Source: Watersipora subatra
Lineage: Eukaryota; Bryozoa; Gymnolaemata; Cheilostomatida; Watersiporidae
Direction of reading: 5' to 3'
NCBI RefSeq assembly: GCF_963576615.1
Contig: NC_088708.1
Coordinates: 65,450,672-65,514,671, forward strand
DNA: 64,000 bases
Below, in pieces: positions 1-12,300 of the stretch. The position numbers and the translations under genes are program-made. The notes beneath the pieces are model-generated. The model had not been told where the DNA came from. It worked only from the letters and a program-made list of their open reading frames with translations, and did not search any database. Each line of letters starts with the position of its first letter. Positions within the stretch are counted from its first letter, which is position 1.

Positions 1-356
1 AAAGTGAGAAAGGCAAAAGCATAAAATGGGTTAACAATCAGCTCTACAAAATTAGATGCCATTACAAGTTCATATAACTTCAAAAAATGCATATGGAGAC
101 AGATTAATCGAACATTCGAATGCAAAATGAAAGAATGTGGTTAAATTACGAGTAATGATTTAAGCAGGTACTATAAAACCTCTAATTGAACGCCATGGCG
201 CTATATTTTATTGGCGGTCAAATAGTGTGACGTTCAAATAGAGGTGGCATTCAATTAGAGGTTTTACGGTAATTACAAATAGAAAATTGACTAGAAACAA
301 CTGTTAGCGAATTAGTGAATGAAGAAATAAAAGATACTAGGATGTGAAATACTCAC

Positions 357-3300
357 AGTGCTAATAGGCACCACAAGGTTGTCCACCTTAGCAAGAATGC
401 TATTGACAAGTTTGACCTCCCCCGTCACATTTTTCAAGTCACTGTTGAATATTGTCTGGAACTCGTGAATAGCCTGGGAACAAAAAGTTTACCATGGAAT
501 TTTTGATAAACATTGAATCTTAGACACAAAAAACTGGCTAAAATAATGAATATTGACACAAATAAGTTGTTTATGCCAACAACTCATATAGTAAAAACAA
601 AATATCATCAACAATTAATGGACATTGGCCACTGTTGCTAGTGATAACTAAAGCTGGAATAAATATGTTGTTTTTATATAACAACTACTTACTCAATAGG
701 TGATTAGGAATTGATACCAGAATATTAACCTTTATTGAGACTCAATCTTAAACAAATGCAGTTATACCAAAAAGACAGTGAATAATGTTGTGGATATTAT
801 AGACCAATAAAACATGTCTAAAGGTGTTTCTACCACAAAAACTGTTTGTTATTGGCTGGTTATCTCAAACAGCCAGCCTGGCGCAACTGTATGGACGTGT
901 CAACCACATGCACCCTCTAATAAATGCTTCGAATAATAGTAAAGCAATGGGTACCTAAACAAGCCAATCTATTTGTTGTATAATCTAGTCTTCTGCATAA
1001 AAATATGCTATAAGGTCAATGGAAAGAGGGTCGAACGACCTTAAGAAAAGGGGTTAAATGGTTGAGAGTTCAGACACCTTGCACCGGAAGGAAGGCCCTG
1101 TCCATAGGCTCTGCAGAACCATGCACCAAACAGAGCCACAGTTCATGACATAGATTGGATCAGCAAAAGATGGATACGTTACAAGATCAATAGAAAGATA
1201 AGCATGGGCCGACATGATATTGACTAAGAACATCAGAAACTAGAGCTTAAAGCTTGAAAGCTCAATCCTATCAAGAAAATATCGCTCATGTAAGAATTGA
1301 TGGGGTCAAAAAGTAGCCATAACATCACAAAGTAATAGCTATGGCTGACAATTTTCAGACATCCAAGTACCAGCTGAGCCAACCATTGAGGCTGCCAATC
1401 TCGTGACATCATTAGCCTAATCCTAAGTTATTATTTTAACTTTTATCATCACACAGAATGGGAGACCTTAGATTCAAATGTCAAGGTCAAAAGGGCAAAT
1501 ACCCTAACTTTAGATTTTACCGTATCTTTTAGAAGATCGATCTACTGTTAATCAAGGTGCATATATGGGAGCCATATAGGTAACAAATAAGTAGAACAAC
1601 GCTACATCGAGTATTTAACTAGTATTCTAAGTGTCTTGCAATTACTCCCAAACTGTTGAGCCATCTGAATAGACAAGCAGACGAGACATTTACACTTGTC
1701 TGGTAACCAAATATGTGTTGGGAGAAAAACGTCTATAAGTAATATTGAACTTGCCAACTGTTTGTTCATGTCATCAAGATGACAGCGACTGCGAAAAGAA
1801 TAGTTTCCCACTTGCATCAGAAAAGCATGTAGATTCAACAAATTAATGCTGTTAAAATGCAGCCTAATCAACTGAAAGGCTTACAAAACAATCACAACAG
1901 CTGACACAACATGTTTGATGAATTAATAATATTTTTTTTGTTAGACATTAACAAATGGCAGTTTGAAAACTTCCATAACATGATTAAACGAGACCCTCAA
2001 CAGGGATATGTATTAATATATGAATTGTAATATGTAGGCATGAAACAGTACAACCCACCCTAGCAATATTCGCAAGGTGTTCACATATCTTAGACATATA
2101 ATCTGTCCTCTCAAATAGCCTCTTTCTATCAAATTCCCATCGAGAGTCTCGGCCTGAATCTTCGATCTTAGCCCGAGTTTGAAAATATGATGACCTCCAC
2201 ATGTCTAACATTCTCTTTGCATCTAGGCACTTCTGAGTGACAACTTCAGGTTGTTCCCTGCAATAGAAGTAAACCATTTATAGATAGGTTTGTACCGTCT
2301 TAACAGTTGGAGTCAACCAGCAGCTAAGGTACATACTCAAAGAGTGTGCTGACATTGATGACCCTCTTGACCCTCTCACACAGCTGCCAGGCTATTCTCT
2401 CTAGCAAAGGAACCATCCTGTTGTCTGTGTTATAATACCTGCAGGATCAATTCAACGGTATATCATCATCAGCATATGCTAACATTAAAGGTTGGCTTGC
2501 AGCAAAATTCACATTACAGTTATTTGGTATCAAAAGATTCACCATGTCTTACCCTGTTGTGTTGTAGGTGCCAAATATGTGGAAATGCGATTACAAACTC
2601 TTAAAAGCTGAAATACGAAAAGCCGCCGTAGATTGGAATCTCTTCATTTATCTGAAGCATTCATTACAGTTTGCTATTGTCTTGTCACGTGATGTTTTCA
2701 CGTGAATTGAAAGGCCAATAAAAAGCTCAATATAAAACTTATCGTAGCAATAGTATCAAATCCCTAAGTAACAAATCAAATCAGACCCCGTATCAAATAT
2801 AGATGCTCGCTACTTTACAGTTTTGCTTCGGCTTGGTCTAATCGGCAAGTCATAATCTGATCATGTGACCCAATACTTCGCAAATAATTTCTGCAGCATT
2901 TTTCGATTATCACAGGTAACCAACAGGCTCGTCATGATTACCAGACAATGATATGTACTCCTTCGAGCTAAGGTTAAAAAATTAAACAAATTTTTACGGT
3001 AAGTTATAAGATATCACTGCTAAAAGTGACAGCATTACAATGACGATAAAACAGACGCGTAAGAACAATAGACATGGTTTTATTGAATGCGTGAAGTATA
3101 TTTGTGAAAATATTTCGGCGAATAAGGTTGCATGAAAGTGTAAACAGAAACCATCTACCACAACTACGTCACATTTGAGCCGTTTTGGAAAGAGAATCCA
3201 AACTATGGCGGTCTCGTGATGGCTGCGATTAACTGTTCGTTTTTAGCTTTAAAGAGCTTGTAATCACATTTCCACATATTTTGCACCTACAACACAACAG

Positions 3301-6300
3301 AGTAAGACATGGTGAATCTTTTCATATCAAATAACTGTAATGTGAATTTTGTTGCAAGTCAACCTTTAAAGTAGGCGTTATAGAGGCAGAGTCGACCTAT
3401 TTTATGAAAATGACTATTAGTCAAACAACTTATATTAATTTGCATTACTATCACGCTTAGATTTTTAGATACACATTGTTAAGGATTCTATGTCTATTTC
3501 ATTCCACTGTCTAGTAAATATTTCAAATCAGTAGGCATACACATGGCATATCCTATTTTTTAGCTACTCCAGAAATATACAAACCGCCATTTAAAAAAAA
3601 TTTCCTATACATTTTTATATGAAATCTTAAATGAACCTTCAGTTGAACTCTCAGTCAACTTAGATAGAAATAATAAGCATACCGCTGCTGATATGAGCAT
3701 CACCAGCATGATATACCAAGTTAAAATGATAGTAAAATAAAGAGTGATGAACTGGACAAGAGACCAGCTAGTACCGTCATATTAAAACAGTCCAGAGTAG
3801 TGCCCAATACAACTAAAACTTAAATATATAATAGTACAATAAAAAGGCTGAAGAAAACGTTGGTTCCTGTATGTTATTGACTACACAAATGTATGTGAAA
3901 CACTCATTACATCGTAGAAGTAATGGTAGACACATGGAGAAGACTACCATGCATCTAACATCCGAAACATGGAAAGACAAGGAAAGTTGGAAAGACAAGG
4001 AGTAGTAGTTGTAAAAAATATGTTATCAAATAAGATCAAGTGTTGTATGGTTTCTACCAAAGCTTTAGTAGACAGGACCTGCTAGTTAAGAAGGGAAACA
4101 ATGTCTCAAAGGTCGACCAACATAGGGCCAACCCAATCGAAGACCCTAAACACAGTATAGAACAAGTAACATAAAAATTTTTAAGAATATAATCGTTGAG
4201 TGAACAAAGATAATACCTAGAGATTATCCAAACCATTCTCAAGGCTACCATCAAGTTGGGTAGGGTCTCTGTAACCATAGCAAAGGTAGAACCATAAGTT
4301 ATATTCTTCATGTGTCTGTCAACAGTACTGAGGAACCGTGCATTGTCCTTGGCTTCTGTGAAGTACTTGTGTATGTCCTCTCGTAGGTACTCCAAACTGT
4401 TGTCTACTTGACTGTTCACCTGAACAAGTGATAATTTCATCATAGCTATGAAGCAAGTAATGACATGATATTCAAACCCTAATCAAATCGCAAAGATAAC
4501 CTGCCCAATACTCCACAGTAAATATACAAGATACCATCGTATCACAAAAATAACTCATTCAGCACACCAAAGTGTTGATACAGAATCTCAACTCATCACA
4601 AGTAAAACTTACCCAGGACACCAGAGTGAAAGTACAAGATACTGTACCATCACATTACAAAGATAACCAACCCAGTACACTACAGCCAAAGACATGTATC
4701 ACTCTACTTGATTTATTGCAAAAGCTTATGGAAAGTGTTGCATCACGAGGAGTAGGTTTGAAAAGTAAGATTTATACATGCTTAACATGGAAAGGAATTT
4801 TAAAAATCACATATTCTATAATTGATGTTAAAGAATAGAGAAAGCATAATATTATTATGATTTATTAGTTATCTTGAGGTGTTGACTGATGTTCTGAAAA
4901 AAGAATCAAGGAGATTGACCCCCTAGAAGCTGAGATATAGACAGCCAAACACAGGTCTACCTAATAAAGAATCAGAGGAAAACCCTTCGAAAATCCCGAA
5001 AACTATGACGTATAAAATCGACTTAATGGTCATGTGCCGGAGTTGCGCACCCTTACCGCCGTTACTTATAATGATTGTTTTGGCTACGAGATGTGAAACG
5101 CTTCTCGCGATAGTAAATAATTTACATACTAGCTCTGGTTTCTCAGGAAAATCATCCAAACATTGTGTGGTAAAGGCATTTGCCCACAACCCCTCGTCAT
5201 GATTTTTTAAAGCAGAAGAGCAGATTTTGACTATTGTGCTTCAAATTTTAACTCGATCTCCACGGATATGCTCCGAAGATCATCTGTTCAACGAACGGCG
5301 CGTGTATAGTCTATATGCGATATCCGCGATTGCAGTTTTTTTAGAATACGAAATAGGAATGGGACTTTTTGTTCCTTCATCATTTTTCTACTGTGTATCT
5401 ACTGCAGCATTCAGTTGATTTTCATGATTATCGTCACTATTAACAGACTGGAAGTTCACTACAGCCATAATCTTAAAAAGACTAACTTGACCGTGCTGCT
5501 CTTGCTATAAGAAAAGAAAACGATAACTTTTGCTTTGATTTTTCTATTGATCTATTATCTTATCTATGATTATTTTTTATGATTTATATAATATTCATAA
5601 TGCATATTATACAAAATAATAATATAACTGCGTATAGAATAAATGATGTAACTAATATAATTTGTAGAAAATTCCAAATGATAACCGAGATTGATTTAAT
5701 TGATTCTATTTATTAGCTATAGTTAAAAAATCTGAACAACGCTAAAGATGAGTCTGAATAGGGAAGCTAAGTAGGAGAACAACAAAACTGAGCTGAACTA
5801 GCAAGATAGCGAAATGTTGCGAAATAATAGATGCGTGTAATTATTTTATGCTAAAACTAATCTACACGTCAGAGGGACTGGTTCGGAATTCTAGGAGCGA
5901 TGATTGTTAGGCCCAATTTGATTGTTCTATACTTCCAGGGATTAAACCAATTAAAACGCCGTGATTGTTATAGGAGAGCGCATTAGTTGGCTTAATTGAC
6001 CAATGACACACAAGTCGATTTCATACGTCATATATTGATGATTACCAAAACACTTTTGTTTTTTGGTAGACCTGTGTTTGGCTGGCTATATCTCAGCTTC
6101 TGGTTGGTCAATCTCCTTGATTCTTTTTTTAGAACATCAGTCAACACCTCAAGATGAATAATAAAGCATAATAATATTATGCTTTCTCTATTCTTTAACA
6201 AGAACAGAAATACAGGTGAGAGGAGGTTCAGCAGTAAACACAGACGAAAATGATAAACTCAAATGGGTCAGATATTAAAAACAACAAATCTACCAGGTTG

Positions 6301-9300
6301 AGTTTTTAAATGCATAAATGTTTTTAAATGCTGTTTGACGAACTATTTATTCCAATATGCTTTATAAGCTGGAAAGGAGCAATAGATTCAATGTGAGACA
6401 CTGCCATATTTTTTTGTGACAGCTAGAGACCGGATCATAAACAAAATTGAACGGCTTGAGTTTCAGCTATCCTTAATCACACACTGAAAATCTGTTTGTG
6501 TGTTTTCAGCATATGTTAAAACTTCACCTTGATTATCTCCTGAACTCTTGGTCTCTTAAGCTGCTCACTGAGAGCGCTCAAGTTGGCATGCCGCTCCCTC
6601 CAGTAGGCTATCTCAGCAAGAGGACCGTTAGCCTTCGGTTCACCCTGATTGAGAGCAGCCAAAGCGGTAGACAGCTTGCTGAACCAGGTACCACAGGTTT
6701 CAGTGACTGCTGTCATCAATTCATGGTTGGCAGCATTTTCTTGAGGATTGTCACTGATTTGGGCTGGAAGTGTCGGAAGGTCCAGAGTCACAGTACCTAA
6801 TGTTAAAAAGCGTGTTACACACCATTGTTGCTGTTGCTATTACCATTTGATGTAAGGATAAAAGGTAGATAAAGTGAAGTAGGAAATGTTATGTGTTAAT
6901 ATTGCTGCACCTTCCAGTTGTTCAGAAGTTTGCTTCATTATATTAGAAAAACGTAACATCGCTCCATAAAACTCATCTCTTGTGTTGGTCATGGGTGTAC
7001 CATTTTTGGCATGCTGTTTTGCCTCTCCTTCATGCATGCTGTACCTTTTAGAGTCATAGGCTAGCATTGGGATGTAGAGCTGTAAGAAACAAGAAACTCG
7101 GACTAACTCGAAATGTATCATTACACACTGGTGGACATAACGTTATATGTAGAAGTTTCTGGCATCGCTGTATCTTAAAGTCAAATCTCTGTCAGCTCAC
7201 TTCCCCAACTGTCATTCTACCCTTCTGCCAACAAATCTCACATTTTATATCTCCGTCTTTTATCGACAAGCATATACCTTAGCAAATTTAAAGTCTACGG
7301 AATCATGGAAATGTGCAGAAAGTGGTTGCTCCATAGCTTGCGTAAATTGCCAAAGATTTCATATTTTAAACAACATACAACAAGCAAACTGAATGGTCTA
7401 TTCCAGCATATTGAGAGCCAAAGGCTTGCAACTTTAGCAATCGAGCAGCTTTCCTCTATTCTAACGTTTGTGATGATTTACAAACTTAAAAAGTACCCAA
7501 AATCCTTTTTACGGTTACTTTGACTTTATACCTGACACTAAAACTATTTTTGATCACTTTCAAAGTAGGACGATATTTGTGTACCATGGACTACTCTATG
7601 TCAGTGACTACTCTATGTCAGTAATTACTCTATGTCAGTGATTACTCTATGTCATGGACTTCTCTACAGTCAATGTGTATGCATTTAATGTACGTATGTT
7701 GTAAAAACAAATTTTGGAAAAATAACTATAAGTTAATCAAAGTAAAGTTATGAATTTCTTGTGTTCAGGACGCTCGCATACAGGAAATGAATGGCAAAAA
7801 TTACTAACTGTTGTAGTAACAACTACTAGTAGTTATGGCAATGGCCTGTTCTTGTTGTTATAGCAAAGACCTACTGTTGTTATAGCAATGGCCTATTGTT
7901 GTTGGGCAATGTATCCAACAATTTATCCAGCTACATTATGCTTTTAGCAACACAGCATTATCACCCAGATTTTTTGTTGCACATGGGCTAATACAAGTGA
8001 AGAAAACAAATCCCACAGTCCTAATTGTGCATTTGTCGTTACCAAGTTTCAGTGCCAAGTCAAGTCGATTATGTGGCTCTGTCAACTGATATGCGTTATA
8101 TTACATCACTGTTGCAATATTTCAAAAGGCGTTTTCAAATTTATTTCAAATTATATTATAGCTTTTTGATAACAAACTCATTTGAATATTGTGAGAACAA
8201 CATATGCAATTTAGTGGCCTAGGAACATAAAAACAATCCAAATTTTTACTGCATGCTTTTAAAAATCAGCGGTTCATATCATTCACATATATCAAATTCA
8301 TATCATTGCGCAAATGGCAGGCCAACATAACCATCTACATTTGGCTTTGACATAACTCAAAATCTAAAAAGTGGTGCAAAATTATTGGGTCACATTTCTT
8401 GATTGAGCCAATTTATCATGGTGTAAGTGATACGCTTTTTGGATTTGATTACACCTCACTCTATATCTTAAGTTAACAAGAAACATATCAAAGGTGTGCT
8501 ACACTGGTGTCTCTCAACTCGTATGTAGGAGAAAGTAGTAAGATTAGCTGAAATACAATGCAAATATTTACCTGTTCCAACAATCTATCTAAATCAGCAA
8601 TATTCTTTGTGCGAAAAGTTCCCATTTCTAGACCTTTACACATAAAGGAATTGGCTTCCTCGGGAGTGGTAGCATCGGGAATGAACCCCTCCCCAACCCT
8701 GCTGAAGTAGACTGCATGCTCAGCCTCACAGATTTCTGTGTTAGGATTTCCCAGGACCATGTGAATGTCAGTGCTCTCTTTTACCACTCTTCTCACCTCC
8801 TACAACCATAGACACTCTACCATTACTCCAAGATAACATGAACATTTAAAAGCTTCAGTTAAGAGTAACAACGTAAATTAAGAAATATAACTTACCTCTG
8901 TGGTTGGCTGAAAGACAGGCAGTGCAATAGGTTCTTCGATTTCTGTAGGAATATCTATTTGGGGCAGGTCAAGTTGAGGCAAACTCACTTTGTTCACAAC
9001 CAGGGTGCTTCCCTTGCCTTTTTCTTATATAGGAAACAGAAAGACTAATCTATCAACAAATTGACAGCTAGTTACATAGAAAACAAGGTTTAACTAATAG
9101 TTATGAGCAATTAAAAGGGGCTTTTCAGTCGGAAATCAAACTGGTCATACAAGACAATGGTAAAAAAGGTACTTACTTTTACCAGGCTTGACCTTTTTGC
9201 TACGACTACGAGCTGTCGTTTTCTTCCCTTTCGTTTTGGCGGAGGCTGCAGCCCGCCCACCTGAATTGCTTCTAGCTGCTGCAATATCCCCACTTGCAAC

Positions 9301-12300
9301 ATTCTCATCCCTGCTCTTACTACGACTCCTGCTCCCACTTTTGCTTCTGCTTCCACTCAATTGGGCTTTGAGTTTCGCCTTTTTGTTTCTTTGTTTTACT
9401 GTAGAGCCAACAGAAGCCGTGCCTTTCAAGTCATGGTCAGTAGATATATCTGTTCTGCTAGACTCTGCATGACCTTGACTTTCTCCAATCTCAAGCTCAC
9501 TTCCTAAAAAAGATCCTTTAAAAATGTGCTTTTATGGTTGTTATTTAAAAACAAACCTGGTCAACATACTATTATAAAACCATTTCAAGTTTTATTTAAA
9601 AAGTGTATTATATATGTTATAAGCAACAAACTTGAAATGGTACAATATGTATATATATAGCTTAATGAGAAGAACTACAGCATCCTTGATTTTGAGAGTA
9701 GCTGAAAGCTAAGTACAAACCATTACTTCAAGGTTGACTTGCAACAAAATTTACAGTACAGTTATTTTGTATCAAAAGATTCACCCTGTTTTATTCTGCT
9801 GTGTAGTAGGTGCAAAATATGTGGAAATGTGACTACAAACTCTTAAAAGCTCAAAAGTGAACAGTTAATCGCAGCCATCACAAAAATGCCGTAGATTGGA
9901 ATCTCTTTATTTCGACGACGTGCTCAGACATTGTGGTTATTGTTTTTGATCACGTGAAATTAAAGGCCAATAAAAAGCTAAATATAAAACGTCTCGTAGC
10001 ACTAGTTTATGACAAACACTTCGGGGTTCTACTGAAAAGCTCTTATCAAATATAGATGCTCGCTATGTTACAGTTTTGTTTCAGTATGGTCTAATCATCT
10101 AGTCGTAATCTGATCATGTGACCCATACTTTTTGCGAAATGGCGCGAACAATTTCTGCAGCATTTTTCGACTATCACAGGTGATCAACAGGCTCGTCATG
10201 TTTATTAAAGGATGATATACACTCCTTCGAGTTAAGATTAAAAATTAATTGAATTTTTATGGTAGGTTTTGAGATATCAGTGCTTAAAGTGACAGTATTA
10301 CAATGATGATGAAATAGACGCATAAGGGCAATAGCCATGGTTTTATTGAATGCGTGAAGTATATTTGTGAAAATATTTCGATGGATGAGGCTGCATGAAA
10401 GTGTAAACAGAAACACATCGTGTTCATCTATGTCCCATTCGAGCCATTTTGAAAAGGGATTCCAATCTATGGTGTTTTCGTGATGGCTGCAATTAACTGT
10501 TCGTTTTTGACCTTTCAAAAGCTTTTAATCACATTTCCACATATTTTGCACCTACAACACAGCAGAGTAGGACATGGTGAATTTTTTGATACCAAATAAC
10601 TGTAATGTGAATCTTGTTGCAAGTCAACCTTTAAATCATTTATTAAGATATTTAACTAGATACAACTCAAATAACTAGATAAGATTTGCTTGGTACAACT
10701 AAAATTTGTGGTGCCAGCTACATTGCTGTTAAACGCTTGATGGTTTGGCAAGATGGCCGGGTGTAGAGGCGGTACTTATGAATCCCCGAAAAGATAGTCA
10801 CGTGCCAACCTCCGTGATGTGAATTCATGGCTTTTATTTGGTGTTGGTAATACTGGTTTGAACATTGTAATATTTTTGCTGATAGACATAAGTTGTAGCA
10901 GTTGCTTTCCAATTAATATCAAAGTTTTGTTTTTGTTTTCAAATTTCATGTATTTACTTAATTTTGTTTGGTTTAGTTCACTTTTCTGGTTGAATCAAGC
11001 TTTATTGTCATTGTATCTGGATTCGATTTCTGTTGCACTCAATCTAATGTTTGATTATGTTTTCTTGTTGGTTACATTTGTTACATTAGCTTTATAACTT
11101 ATGTTTTTGGTAATGAACTTTGTAAGAAAAATTTCACAGTACCAGACTGTTAGCGGTGACCCTCCAAACCTCCCCCTATGTCACTCCTACTCTACCTGCG
11201 CGTCTTGCCAGAAAACACCGTAGTGCCAGACTACTCTAAGAGATAATATAACCACCAGTCACCAAGACCCAAACAGACAAGAAAAGATAGTTTATCTGTA
11301 ACAGCGAAAAAACACCGCGAAGGTCTCAAATCACGAGCTAACTAAACAGTGCCCTTTACCAGAATGCAACATGGCCGACTCTCTACATCAGGTGGTGAAT
11401 GCCGACAAACTTGTACGAGCTCCCCTCGAGCACCACGTGACTATCAACTCGCATACTTATTATTGTCTAGTGCGCATTTGTCTCTTTGTCTGCAATTGCG
11501 TCTTTGCTTGATTTATTGTGTTTTTCTTAGGTGAGTTTAATGCTTTGTGCATTTATTACGCTGTTCATATTTGGGATGCACGAGTAGCTGAGTTTTGCCA
11601 TGTGCTGGCTTAAGACTTTGTGCAAAATGTTCATTGCGGAAGCATTAGGCAATATTTTGAATGTTCTTTTCTGTTGGTTGTAACATTTGATTTATATGGG
11701 TGTTGTACCACATTGTTTTGCATTGTCTACTGTTTTTGTAGTTGTTTCTGTTGTGTATTGAAGTTGGTGGTTATAGCCACTTTGTTTAACTGCACCTTGG
11801 TATGGTTGTTTCATCTTGTTGAATTCCTTTGTTTGATGAATGTGTGCTTAGTTGTTTATGTCTATACCAATGTTACTGATGACGGTTTTGTATGGTTGCT
11901 CCGTTTATGTACATATATTATGCGATTGTCTGGTTTTAGGTAGGGAGTGTGCGGACTTGCCATTAAGTTGAAAATTACATCAAAAAAATTGAAATTTGTT
12001 TCTTTGCTTCGATTTTTAGTTTTAGGTTGTTGCTTGCTGGTTTTACAGATTAATTTTTGTTCTCTCTACCTGCTTTGTATTTCTTTTACATAATGTGAGT
12101 CCATCTCTGTAAATCCGGTGCGTGTTGATAGTTTATTTGGGAGTGGTCAAAGTAGATATATGCCTTCTAGTTTATATACGGTATATTCATACTTGTGCTT
12201 CATCAAATTAACCATTTTAAGACTACCTTATTGTGTACTCGCCAGCTGGTAGATTGGCATGAATTAGCAGGAATTGCTCAATCTTGCAGCTGGTCCATTA

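Noticed and set aside
4923-5418. Frames of 60-90 residues
   Set aside because: Inside the family 2 TTAA element, overlapping on both strands, with no protein motif.
10174-10518. 114-residue minus-strand frame
   Set aside because: Lies within a TTAA MITE and runs into its inverted repeat; no domain is recognisable.
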